This document shows positions 37,889 to 45,759 of a stretch of DNA of 64,000 nucleotides, one piece after another. A model generated the notes under the pieces. That model worked only from the letters and a program-made list of their open reading frames with translations, searched no databases and was not told the origin of the DNA. The position numbers and the translations under genes were made by a program. Positions within the stretch are counted from its first letter, which is position 1. Each line of letters begins with the position of its first letter. Source of the stretch: Anaerolineaceae bacterium (lineage in GTDB: Bacteria; Chloroflexota; Anaerolineae; Anaerolineales; Anaerolineaceae); assembly GCA_030653365.1 (NCBI GenBank), contig JAURZL010000017.1:51566-115565 (forward strand), read 5' to 3'.

Positions 37889-37907
37889 GGTGCGTTTTGA
37901 ACGCACC
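37889..37907. repeat. REP palindrome 2
   Basis: GGTGCGTT/AACGCACC with a 3-base loop, about 28 bases upstream of the RAYT start, inverted relative to palindrome 1. Confidence 0.85.
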
Positions 37908-37920
37908 CTACTACCCATAT

Positions 37921-38018
37921 CTCGGCATTTAAGTATATTGAAAAGAGGAATCCGATTATAGGTAACTACGGTGAAGATCTGTGCCACCATTGATGCGAAG
38001 ACGGCGGTATTGAGGCAT
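37921..38018 (-). pseudogene. Decayed duplicate of the 5' end of the RAYT gene
   Basis: Closely resembles 37761-37860, the first 100 bases of the RAYT gene. On the minus strand it begins MPQYRRLRINGGT and then a small deletion shifts the frame; the other frame continues FTVVTYNRIPLFN. The homology extends past the start codon through the upstream bases into REP palindrome 3, so a RAYT-5'-end-plus-REP unit was duplicated in tandem and then decayed. Confidence 0.85.
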
Positions 38019-38212
38019 TGGTATATTTTACATGAAAATATAAGATGGTGCGTCGGTGACGCACCCTACCCATTACTAAAACCATGCTTTATTGTCTTGG
38101 ACAATTCCACATTTACTTTGATTCGACCACCACATATGGGGGGTGATTATTGATTTTTACCATATACCCCAATTAAAGGTAGTAAAAACATCTTAATTTA
38201 GGGTAGAAACAA
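38019..38212. other. Intergenic with REP palindrome 3
   Basis: Apart from the REP at 38047-38065, AT-rich sequence up to the stop of the deacetylase gene, with no other structure noted. Confidence 0.5.
38047..38065. repeat. REP palindrome 3
   Basis: GGTGCGTC/GACGCACC with loop GGT, in the same orientation as palindrome 2. Confidence 0.85.
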
Positions 38213-39337
38213 TTATTCATTCAAAGAGTCAATAATTCCCTGCAAAAGGCGAGCGGCTAAGATACCATTGTGTTCAACGGCATAGCCACCCTCATGAATA
38301 ATGACCACCGGCAATTGCAATTCACCAATTCGATTGCCGACCACGGAATAGACATCATCATTTAACCCAAAGAAAGTGGAAGGGTCAGCGGCACAGGTAT
38401 CATATCCTGCAGAAAGCACCAGCCAATGGGGATTGAATTGCCTGATTGCACCCAAAGCCAGATCAAGCGCTTGCAGGTAGGATTGATCATCACATCCTTT
38501 GTGTAAAGGTAGATTGAGATTAGTTCCCATCGCGGATTCGCCACCTCTTTCATCTGCATACCCAGAAAAAAATGGATACTCATCCACTGGGTCGGCGTGA
38601 AGGGAAATAAAAAACACGTCCGGGTCATCCCAAAAGATGTCCTGGGTTCCATTGCCGTGGTGATAATCAATATCCAGAATGACTCCTCTTCCCATCGTTT
38701 GGTTTAATTGCCTGGCTGCAATGGCTGCGTTATTCAGATAACAATACCCTCCGAACATATCCTTGGCTGCATGGTGCCCGGGAGGACGGCAGAGCGCATA
38801 TGCCAATTTGTATTTTTCTGAAGCCACCAACTGAGCAGCATAATATGCCAGATTCGCGCTTGCGAGCACTGCTTGCCAGGTTCCACTGCCAATCGGGGAA
38901 TAGGTATCGAAGGAGAAACAGCCTGTTGGATCAGGTGATTTAATTAATCCCGTTCGCATGCGCTGGTTGAGTGGGAAGATCCATGGGTAAAGGTACAGGT
39001 TCTCTTTTGCATTGGATGATAACGACTGAAGTCTGGCTGCCTCCGAGCTATTTATAAGATGCGTGATTAAATCTGGGCTATGCACCTGAGCAATCAGATC
39101 GGATGTCAGATTCAGTTGGGGATTTACCTCCAGCGTGTTTGGGAGTTTCAGCAAGGCCTCTCTGGTACTTTCGATCCTTCTGGCAACTTCCTGATAAGGG
39201 ATTTGTGTGCCGCGGTCGAATTCAAACTCAGGCTGATGCAGGAGATGATCAGCCGAATAAAGAACGGGGATAAGCGATGTTAAATTTTTCACTTGTTTTA
39301 GAAAAAAGCTGGGAGGATGACCTGGAAAATAGGACAT
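38213..39337 (-). CDS. Histone-deacetylase-superfamily amidohydrolase, probably acetylpolyamine deacetylase
   Basis: 374 residues. Superfamily motifs: ALCRPPGHHA (catalytic His pair), DIDYHHGNGTQDIFW (zinc Asp and His), a second acidic zinc ligand and tyrosine region in LVLSAGYDTCAADP, and the catalytic-loop EGGYAVE. The bacterial family removes acetyl groups from acetylated polyamines. Its place 24 bases after the polyamine transporter ATPase gene supports that substrate. AAGGAG abuts the ATG directly with no spacer, so the start may be slightly different. Alternative: acetoin-utilisation AcuC-like role. Confidence 0.88.
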   Translation of the reverse strand: MSYFPGHPPSFFLKQVKNLTSLIPVLYSADHLLHQPEFEFDRGTQIPYQEVARRIESTREALLKLPNTLEVNPQLNLTSDLIAQVHSPDLITHLINSSEAARLQSLSSNAKENLYLYPWIFPLNQRMRTGLIKSPDPTGCFSFDTYSPIGSGTWQAVLASANLAYYAAQLVASEKYKLAYALCRPPGHHAAKDMFGGYCYLNNAAIAARQLNQTMGRGVILDIDYHHGNGTQDIFWDDPDVFFISLHADPVDEYPFFSGYADERGGESAMGTNLNLPLHKGCDDQSYLQALDLALGAIRQFNPHWLVLSAGYDTCAADPSTFFGLNDDVYSVVGNRIGELQLPVVIIHEGGYAVEHNGILAARLLQGIIDSLNE

Positions 39338-39361
39338 CTCCTTCGCTCTGCTTATAAAAAT

Positions 39362-40462
39362 TCAGGATGTCAGTATCTGCGCATCATCCAGATCATAGGA
39401 AACGGTTACCTGGTCACCCACAAGAAAAGAAGGTGTTCGCTTGATGCCAGTGTTCTGAACCCGCACCGCTGCTTTTTCACCACCGGGGATCTGCACAATA
39501 TAACGGGTGTCAGTTCCCAGATACGTCACCTCAGCAACTGTCGCCAGTAATTTTTCCGAACGACTGGTAGGCGGCATCAGGGTCAGTTTCTCCGGGCGGA
39601 TGGCAATTGTAACCAGATCACCCGGCCGTATGCCATTGGTTCGATGACGAACATCTACCGGGTTGGAACCAATCATGACCTTAACCAACTCACCTGGAAT
39701 GATTTTTTCAATCTTTCCATTCAGAAAATTCGTCTCGCCCACAAAGTCAGCGACGAAGCGGGTGGTCGGCCGTTCATAGATATTCATCGGGGTATCGACC
39801 TGAAGGATCCGACCTGCGCTCATCACGGCAATCCGGTCTGACATGGTGAGTGCCTCTTCCTGGTCGTGGGTTACATACACAAATGTAATTCCAACCTGTT
39901 GTTGGAGTGATTTCAGTTCCAACTGCATGGCGCGCCGTAATTTGAGATCGAGGGCACCGAGTGGTTCATCCAATAACAAAACGGTTGGCTGGTTAATCAA
40001 TGCACGCGCCAGGGCGACACGTTGTTTCTGTCCACCAGATAATTGAGAAGGTCGCCGGGTTTCAAATCCGGACAATTGGACAATATCAAGAGATTGAAAT
40101 ACCCGTTGCCGGATTTCATCTTTTTGAATGTGTTTGATTCTTAAACCAAAAGCAACATTCTCGAAGACGTTCAAATGGGGGAAAAGGGCATAATCCTGGA
40201 AAACCATATTGACCGGCCTGCGATACGGCGGAACATTGTTCATTTTTATGCCTTCGATTTTTATTTCCCCATCGGTGGGTTGGACAAACCCTGCCATCAA
40301 TCGTAAAGCTGTTGTTTTTCCGCAGCCACTGGGACCCAATAAGGTAAAAAATTCACCTTCAAAAATGCTAAGATCGGATGGCTGTAATGCATTTACTATT
40401 TCACCAGTACGTTCACGAAACTGTTTAGAGACTCCTGAAAATTCTATGAGTTTTTTGACCAT
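39362..40462 (-). CDS. potA: Polyamine ABC transporter ATPase PotA
   Basis: 366 residues from ATG 40462, with GGAGGAGG 4 bases upstream. ABC domain with Walker A GPSGCGKTT, signature LSGGQKQRVALARALI, Walker B VLLLDEPLGALDLKLRR and switch His in VTHDQEEAL. The C-terminal TOBE domain (about 280-366) includes VTIAIRPEKLTL. The ATG overlaps the stop of the preceding 58-residue ORF (TAATG). Energises spermidine/putrescine uptake. Confidence 0.94.
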   Translation of the reverse strand: MVKKLIEFSGVSKQFRERTGEIVNALQPSDLSIFEGEFFTLLGPSGCGKTTALRLMAGFVQPTDGEIKIEGIKMNNVPPYRRPVNMVFQDYALFPHLNVFENVAFGLRIKHIQKDEIRQRVFQSLDIVQLSGFETRRPSQLSGGQKQRVALARALINQPTVLLLDEPLGALDLKLRRAMQLELKSLQQQVGITFVYVTHDQEEALTMSDRIAVMSAGRILQVDTPMNIYERPTTRFVADFVGETNFLNGKIEKIIPGELVKVMIGSNPVDVRHRTNGIRPGDLVTIAIRPEKLTLMPPTSRSEKLLATVAEVTYLGTDTRYIVQIPGGEKAAVRVQNTGIKRTPSFLVGDQVTVSYDLDDAQILTS

Positions 40463-40638
40463 TAATCCTCCTCCGGACAGAGAACATACCCAGTTTGGTG
40501 CCACCAATAGGTAAGAACTTCCTGTCCTTTGTGTTTCTTGTTGCGTATCGAAAAACCAGCAAATGGGTTGATGACTTCGAGGTTCGTCATCTGTCTATCC
40601 TGAAAGCTATTCAGGTGGAATTCTTCAAAGGTACTCAT
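40462..40638 (-). CDS. 58-residue protein inside the pot operon, unknown
   Basis: Starts at ATG 40638 with a strong SD (AAAGGAGG, 7 bases upstream). Its ATG overlaps the potC stop (ATGA) and its stop overlaps the potA start (TAATG), so it is coupled on both sides. The peptide is soluble, with a hydrophilic N-terminal half and a C-terminal part IRNKKHKGQEVLTYWWHQTGYVLCPEED containing WW and a single Cys. I do not recognise it. Given the signals it is almost certainly translated; a role in assembling or regulating the polyamine transporter is only inferred from position. The ORF is open further upstream to 40686, but that part lies in potC. Confidence 0.8.
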   Translation of the reverse strand: MSTFEEFHLNSFQDRQMTNLEVINPFAGFSIRNKKHKGQEVLTYWWHQTGYVLCPEED

Positions 40639-41447
40639 ACTCTTTCCTCCTTTGGGGGTTTTGCGGTTCCTAAACGTCGCAGCCACTCCGCCGATACGAC
40701 CAGTATCGCCGAAGCTACCATAATGATACTACCCATTGCAACAGCAACCGGTAGACGTCGGGGGAAACGCAATAATGAATATAGATAGACCGGCAGGGTG
40801 GTATCTGTGCCGGTAATCAGTGTTGTCATCGCATACTCATCAAATGAAGTGGTAAATGCGGTGAGAAATGCAGCCACCAATGCAGGAAAACTGATTGGCA
40901 GGGTTACTTTTACAAGGGTCATCCAATAATTGGCTCCAAGATCCATGGCGGCTTCTTCCAAATTGTAAGAAAAATCTGCCAGACGAGCCATAACAATCAA
41001 AATGGTACTGGGGATACTGATCAGGACATGCGCTGCAGCAATCAACCACATGTTCAGATCCACACCCAGGACTTTTCGAAATAGCACCAGCAAGGCTACC
41101 CCCAAAACGATCGAGGGCATGACCAATGGTACACTCGCCAGGCTGAGAAAAACGTTCCGCGCAGGCATATGACGTTTCGTCATGGCGATGGCTGCCAGAG
41201 AACCAATGAGAACTGCAACAATGGAGGAAGCTGCTCCTACCAAAATGCTGTTTCGAGCTGAGCGCAGCAATTCGTGAGCACTCCCCAACTGGCGATACCA
41301 TTCCAGCGTGAACCCCTTTAATGGAAATGCGAGGATCACCGAATCATTGAATGAGAAAACAATCAAAATCAAAATTGGCAAATAAAGAAAAATTACCATT
41401 AACACAAAATAGGCTGAGCCAAAGAAGGAGGTAGCGGGTTTATTCAC
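40635..41447 (-). CDS. potC: Polyamine ABC transporter permease PotC
   Basis: 270 residues with six transmembrane segments and the EAA-loop motif EEAAMDLGANYWMTLVKVTLPISFPALVAAF. PotC signature FNDSVILAFPLKGFTLEWYRQL near the N-terminus. Overlaps potB by 8 bases. Works with PotB as the membrane channel. Confidence 0.94.
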   Translation of the reverse strand: MNKPATSFFGSAYFVLMVIFLYLPILILIVFSFNDSVILAFPLKGFTLEWYRQLGSAHELLRSARNSILVGAASSIVAVLIGSLAAIAMTKRHMPARNVFLSLASVPLVMPSIVLGVALLVLFRKVLGVDLNMWLIAAAHVLISIPSTILIVMARLADFSYNLEEAAMDLGANYWMTLVKVTLPISFPALVAAFLTAFTTSFDEYAMTTLITGTDTTLPVYLYSLLRFPRRLPVAVAMGSIIMVASAILVVSAEWLRRLGTAKPPKEERV

Positions 41448-42378
41448 TTTTACCTCCCAGAATCCCGGTTTGTTGCGCCGCTTTGGCCATAATAACCAAA
41501 GGAATAATCACTATCAACATCACCATTAGCGAGAGAGTCGCCCCCATAGGCCAATCCAGTCCACGCATAAATTGATCCCAGATGATATTACCAATCATCA
41601 GACCATTGGGTCCACCAACCAACGCTGGTGTGACATATTCACCAACTGTCGGGATGAAGACATACAGAAATGAAGCCAGTACCCCCGGTATACTTAAAGG
41701 AAGGGTAACCTTGAAGAAACCCTGCCAGGGTCGCGCACCCAGATCAGAAGCAGCTTCCAATAAGCCAGGTTCAATTCGTAGGAGGGCAACATAAATAGGT
41801 AAAGCTGCGAATGGAATCCAGATATAAACCAGCGTAATCACAACCGCATTCACACTATAAAATAGTCCGGAAATTGGCTCTTGAATCACACCCAGCCACA
41901 TCAAAAAAGTATTCAGTAAACCATTCGATCCAAGGATTAACCGCCAGGCAAGTACACGCAATAAAAAGCTTGTCCAGGCAGGGATAATCATTATATTGAG
42001 CAGGAGACCCTGCTTATCGCCAGCATGGAATGCCAGAAAATATGCCACCGGATAAGCCAGCACGATGGAAAATACTGCCACCAACAGCGATATCCAGAGT
42101 GACTTCATCAGTAAATTCTGGTACGCAGAGTTTTGCCAGAAATTTATATAACTGGCGAACGTAAAGACATCACTGTCAGCGCCAAAAGCAGATTTCTGAA
42201 AACTGAGAGTAACCATAGTGATCAGAGGTAAAACCAGTAGAATGATTAACCATATTGCCGACGGAGCCACCAATAAAGCCAGTTGGCGTTTCCGTGGAAT
42301 GCCGGTGATCTTCTTTTCAGTTCCCCCGCGGTCTTCTTTCAATCCTTCGGGGGTATTCAACGATTTTTCGTCACTCAT
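41440..42378 (-). CDS. potB: Polyamine ABC transporter permease PotB
   Basis: 312 residues. A charged cytoplasmic N-terminus of about 30 residues precedes six transmembrane segments. EAA loop: LLEAASDLGARPWQGFFKVTLPLSIPGVLASF. Its start overlaps the potD stop by four bases. Partner of PotC. Confidence 0.94.
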   Translation of the reverse strand: MSDEKSLNTPEGLKEDRGGTEKKITGIPRKRQLALLVAPSAIWLIILLVLPLITMVTLSFQKSAFGADSDVFTFASYINFWQNSAYQNLLMKSLWISLLVAVFSIVLAYPVAYFLAFHAGDKQGLLLNIMIIPAWTSFLLRVLAWRLILGSNGLLNTFLMWLGVIQEPISGLFYSVNAVVITLVYIWIPFAALPIYVALLRIEPGLLEAASDLGARPWQGFFKVTLPLSIPGVLASFLYVFIPTVGEYVTPALVGGPNGLMIGNIIWDQFMRGLDWPMGATLSLMVMLIVIIPLVIMAKAAQQTGILGGKSE

Positions 42379-43493
42379 GGAGCTGCTTTGACTTCATTCC
42401 AAAGATCAGAAAGTTGATCGCGGCGTTCCGCTGTAAGCGGTTGATAGAAGCGGGTATTTATCAGGACGTTTTCAAAATCGTCCAGACGTAATAACTCCGC
42501 TGCTTCTTCATCAATGAATTCGTTGGCAGCAAAATTTGCAGCACCATACCAATATTCATTGGTGAAATTCGCCATGGAATGAGGGTCAATGGCAGCATTC
42601 AAAAAATCGTAGGTTAAATCCAGATTGGTATTATCGGTTCCAATAGCATAACCACACAATCCAGCCAGATATCCTTCTTCCGGTTCAACGTAAGCCACAT
42701 CGTAGCCTTCATCGACCATTACAGAATAGGTATCCTGCCAGGCACTGGCGACAATCCAGGCATCGCCTGAGGAGGATAATTCAATTGCCTGGGTGTAATC
42801 CAACCAGTAGGTTAACAGGTTGGGTTTTAATTCAATTAATTTCTCTTTTACAAACTGATCCTGCTCTGGTGTGGTATTAAAGGGATCAATCCCAAAAGCC
42901 AGAGCAGCGGTGGCAAAACTGACTTCGCCATTGTCCCAGAGGGAGACATGTCCGGCATACATGGGATCCCAAAGATCTGCCAATGATGTGGGCATTTCTG
43001 GCACCAGATCGGAACGGACGAGGAGCGCTTCGTAATACCAATCCCAGGGAACAAAGTAATATTGCCCGTTAAATTCACTTTGCTTGCGGAATGCTTCAGG
43101 GATATCCCCCCAACCAGCCAGGCGGGTTGTATCCAATGGCTGCACCAGTCCGGCTTCTACATAGAGTCCCCACCAGGATGAACAGGGATGGATGATATCT
43201 GCATTAAATCCGGATTGTACTTTGGCAAATGCTTCTGCATCATCACCAAACACAGATACGGATGCATAATCATTGATATTATCACCATATTTATCGGTAA
43301 AGGGAACAAAGAACTGTGGATATTCGGTTACCTCGTAACCTGTCCACTCCAGAATCACCAGTGGTTTTTCTGGTTTATCGATTTCCTGCGTTCCAGCCCC
43401 AGCCGAACAGCCAGCCAACAGTGTACTGACGAACACTGCCAGTAAAACCAAAGCGCGAAATCGGTACATCTTCATTGAAATTTTAATCTCCAT
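42375..43493 (-). CDS. potD: Polyamine-binding lipoprotein PotD
   Basis: 372 residues, lipoprotein signal ending LLAGC. PotD/PotF-type binding protein: ILEWTGYEVTEYPQFFVPFTDKYG, VQSGFNADIIHPCSSWWGLYVEAGLVQPLDTTRL, FVPWDWYYEALLVR and WDNGEVSFATAALAFG. First gene of the operon. The ATG at 43493 is followed by in-frame ATGs at 43475 and 43469; none has an ideal SD, so the exact start is uncertain, but the signal peptide is kept in each case. Confidence 0.9.
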   Translation of the reverse strand: MEIKISMKMYRFRALVLLAVFVSTLLAGCSAGAGTQEIDKPEKPLVILEWTGYEVTEYPQFFVPFTDKYGDNINDYASVSVFGDDAEAFAKVQSGFNADIIHPCSSWWGLYVEAGLVQPLDTTRLAGWGDIPEAFRKQSEFNGQYYFVPWDWYYEALLVRSDLVPEMPTSLADLWDPMYAGHVSLWDNGEVSFATAALAFGIDPFNTTPEQDQFVKEKLIELKPNLLTYWLDYTQAIELSSSGDAWIVASAWQDTYSVMVDEGYDVAYVEPEEGYLAGLCGYAIGTDNTNLDLTYDFLNAAIDPHSMANFTNEYWYGAANFAANEFIDEEAAELLRLDDFENVLINTRFYQPLTAERRDQLSDLWNEVKAAP

Positions 43494-43507
43494 GTTTCTA
43501 TAAACTG

Positions 43508-43546
43508 ATGGTGCAACAAAGCAGTTTTTGCTGCTCCATGCACCAT
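43508..43546 (-). promoter_or_regulatory. 5' leader hairpin of the pot operon
   Basis: Stem ATGGTGCA/TGCACCAT (43508-43515 with 43539-43546) plus an inner AGCAG/CTGCT pair, ending 15 bases before the potD start. It lies in the short leader and could influence translation. There is no T-run. Confidence 0.5.
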
Positions 43547-43558
43547 GGTGGATGTCTT

Positions 43559-43567
43559 ATTATATCA
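43559..43567 (-). promoter_or_regulatory. Extended -10 promoter of the pot operon
   Basis: On the minus strand TGATATAAT (complement of 43559-43567): a perfect -10 with the TGN extension. No clear -35. Transcription would start near 43552, giving a leader of about 60 bases that contains the hairpin. Confidence 0.55.
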
Positions 43568-43707
43568 AAAACGCATGCTATTTTCCTATAAAACGATCGG
43601 AATGTCAATGATAACAGAAAAATTAGTCAGAGGTGATTTATTAACATTTTGTAATGTTTCTAGTAAGTCAGAAACGCGAGGTCCAGAAAACCAATTATTG
43701 GTTTGGA

Positions 43708-44115
43708 CTAAGGTAAGGCAGGAACTACTTCAAAACCTTGCTCAGCAAAATGTGGATCAAAAGTGAACACGATATCCATATTTTCAATCCGGATCGTTTC
43801 AAAAGATGTACAATCCACAAGGGAAAGCTTTCTACGTCCTGCAGATAATAATATGCCCATACCTTGCCGGTGAATATCAGCGTCTATCCAAATAATTTCT
43901 AAAATGGGTTGAATATTGTGATCAAATAACAGGACAGCCTCGATTCCAAATTGATTTTGAAGGATGGCAAGCGTCTCTATCAATACATAATTACTGCAGA
44001 ATAAGAGCATTTTCGAAGATAAGATTTCTTCCCAGACTTTTGTTGCTGATGGGTGAAATTGGTCATTGCGATTAAGGATTGCTAAAAATGCCGCGGTATC
44101 AATGAATAATTTCAT
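43708..44115 (-). CDS. PIN-domain toxin (VapC family)
   Basis: 135 residues covering a whole PIN domain: FIDTAAFLAILNRNDQFH (first Asp), YVLIETLAIL (conserved Glu), LSLVDCTSFETIRIENM (central Asp) and FTFDPHFAEQGFEVVP (final Asp). All four acidic metal-binding positions are present, so it should be an active ribonuclease. Overlaps the ribbon-helix-helix (RHH) antitoxin gene by four bases (ATGA). Confidence 0.9.
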   Translation of the reverse strand: MKLFIDTAAFLAILNRNDQFHPSATKVWEEILSSKMLLFCSNYVLIETLAILQNQFGIEAVLLFDHNIQPILEIIWIDADIHRQGMGILLSAGRRKLSLVDCTSFETIRIENMDIVFTFDPHFAEQGFEVVPALP

Positions 44116-44357
44116 TGATTGAAATCCTCAGATAGATAGTCATCATGGTTGGCTGCCAGGTCAATGGGTCCACTCAGCTTTCCTGCTGCCTGCAATGCCC
44201 GTTTGCGTAGATGATCATGGTTTTGATAACCACCTCGCAGTAACATCGCATCAATACTCATTCTGATTAATTCCGCCATCGATTTATTTTCTTTCAAAGC
44301 CAATTTTTTTAATAACCTGGCTTGATCCTCTGTTAATTGTATTTGCGTTCGTATCAT
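44112..44357 (-). CDS. Ribbon-helix-helix antitoxin
   Basis: 81 residues. The N-terminal RHH domain MIRTQIQLTEDQARLLKKLALKENKSMAELIRMSIDAML binds DNA; the C-terminal acidic tail (LAANHDDYLSEDFNQ) would occupy the toxin. Partner of the downstream PIN gene. GGAG precedes the ATG. Autoregulation expected from the family. Confidence 0.88.
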   Translation of the reverse strand: MIRTQIQLTEDQARLLKKLALKENKSMAELIRMSIDAMLLRGGYQNHDHLRKRALQAAGKLSGPIDLAANHDDYLSEDFNQ

Positions 44358-44471
44358 TTTTTCTCCTGGTTTATTGTAATCATTATACCATATTTGTTAT
44401 CATGATTACAGGTTAATCCAATAAAATAGGAATTAATTTTTTATTTCTACATTATGCGGTTAACGATTTTC

Positions 44472-44504
44472 GTGCAAATCCGCAATCCAATTGCGGATTT
44501 GCAC
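44472..44504. terminator. Perfect hairpin in the gap before the lipoprotein gene
   Basis: 14-bp stem GTGCAAATCCGCAA/TTGCGGATTTGCAC (44472-44485 with 44491-44504), loop of 5, followed by AATTTT on the plus strand. It lies between divergent genes, so it may be a stray palindromic repeat rather than a terminator. Confidence 0.5.
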
Positions 44505-44622
44505 AATTTTAATTCTGGACTTAAGACCTACCCTGATTCCTATCTTTGGATAGGGAACAGCATAGATGTTTGAATTTACAATTTGAATTATCAAAAATCA
44601 ATTTATGAATTAGGAGAATCTC

Positions 44623-45141
44623 ATGAAAATAAAAATTTTGTCGATCCTGTTACTGGTGTTTTTCCTGACGGCTTGTGAAGCCAATCCCTTATTAAATACA
44701 AATGCAGAAAAAGTTATGGAAGTTACGCAACAAATTGTGGATTTTTCCATCCCAGTCGGTTACGAACCTGATTTCACCGCGAATTATAAGGGATACACGT
44801 TGGTCTCTTACCGCCCGGAAAATGAGAACAGTCATTTATACATTCTTCAATCCAAAGATAGTGCCGATGCAGAAAATCTTCAAGGAATTTTGGATGTTCT
44901 TGTTCCTGGCACCAGTAATGCTGAAGGCGATCAACAAGTACTGGATAATTATCCAATCATCTTCCGTGGTCAGGAAACCAATTTGATCCTCCTCGAGGGA
45001 AAAAATTCAGAAGGAAAAGTTTATAACCAGATCCTGGTTGATTTCGAAGGAAAAGGCGGACCTGCAGTGTTGGTCTTCTCAGAATTATCGACCTATTGGG
45101 ACATGGATAAGGTAAATCGCCTGCTCGAGTCAGTTCAATAA
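44623..45141 (+). CDS. Small lipoprotein, unknown function
   Basis: 172 residues, signal ending FFLTAC. The mature domain has alternating strands (YKGYTLVSYRPENENSHLYILQSK, VLDNYPIIFRGQETNLILLEGK, VLVFSELSTYWDMDKVNRLLESV) and would be a small alpha/beta fold. AGGAG lies upstream of the ATG. I do not recognise a family. It is followed 41 bases later by a methyltransferase gene on the same strand. Confidence 0.7.
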   Translation: MKIKILSILLLVFFLTACEANPLLNTNAEKVMEVTQQIVDFSIPVGYEPDFTANYKGYTLVSYRPENENSHLYILQSKDSADAENLQGILDVLVPGTSNAEGDQQVLDNYPIIFRGQETNLILLEGKNSEGKVYNQILVDFEGKGGPAVLVFSELSTYWDMDKVNRLLESVQ

Positions 45142-45182
45142 ATCGTATAAAAATCATTGATTGCTAATCCTGAAAATTAACC

Positions 45183-45758
45183 ATGGAATCACTCGTTTAT
45201 GAACCGCCACCGCTCGAAATTAAGCTCACCCTGGCATTAGGGTTGACCATTCTATCCCCTTATTATCAACATTTTGCCAGGGGATTGAACTTAAAAGGTG
45301 ATGAAACTGTGATGGATTTTGGATCAGGGTCCGGTGTTTGTTCCAGACATATCGCTGCCCGACTTCGAAACGGTGGAAATCTGGTTTGTGTCGATATTTC
45401 TAAGGGTTGGAATACAGTTATCAAAAATACATTAAAACTATATAATAATGTTGATTTCTTTCTGGGTTCGATCAATCGTTTAGACCGGCAGGAATCCAGC
45501 TTTGATTTGATTGTCATCCATTTTGTATTACATGATATTCCCAGAAGCGACCGTACTGGTGTGCTTACCGATCTGGCACGCTTCCTCAAACCTGAAGGTT
45601 CTATCATTATTCGGGAACCGCAGAAGCATGGTTTGACAATCAATGAGATGGAACTAATGGCAGAACATGCTCACCTGGTTCCAATTTCCATCAAAGCCCA
45701 TCGGATTGCTTTCCTTCCGGTCCTTGATTTCCATTACATCAAAACAAAGGAGAAATGA
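45183..45758 (+). CDS. Class I SAM-dependent methyltransferase
   Basis: 191 residues. SAM-binding motif I is VMDFGSGSGVCSRHIA, with the acidic end of strand 2 in LVCVDIS, motif IV DLIVIHFVLHDIP, and SIIIREPQK later. An N-terminal helix PPPLEIKLTLALGLTILSPYYQHFARGL precedes it. Substrate unknown; similar proteins methylate lipids or small molecules. Ends 2 bases before the phosphorylase start, so the pair is probably co-translated. Confidence 0.85.
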   Translation: MESLVYEPPPLEIKLTLALGLTILSPYYQHFARGLNLKGDETVMDFGSGSGVCSRHIAARLRNGGNLVCVDISKGWNTVIKNTLKLYNNVDFFLGSINRLDRQESSFDLIVIHFVLHDIPRSDRTGVLTDLARFLKPEGSIIIREPQKHGLTINEMELMAEHAHLVPISIKAHRIAFLPVLDFHYIKTKEK

Positions 45759-45759
45759 A

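Larger units (their letters stand above)
37285..37907. mobile_element. RAYT unit: REP-associated transposase between inverted REP palindromes
   Basis: The transposase gene at 37312-37860 is bounded by REP-like palindromes GGTGCGTC-GCT-GACGCACC (37285-37303) and GGTGCGTT-TTG-AACGCACC (37889-37907). The flanking bases (TAGGG...CCAT on the left, ATGG...CCCTA on the right) show that the two REPs face opposite ways, the classic RAYT arrangement. Confidence 0.85.

Noticed and set aside
43545..43766. 73-residue plus-strand ORF upstream of the pot operon
   Set aside because: No SD, overlaps the pot promoter and the end of the PIN gene, no recognisable sequence.
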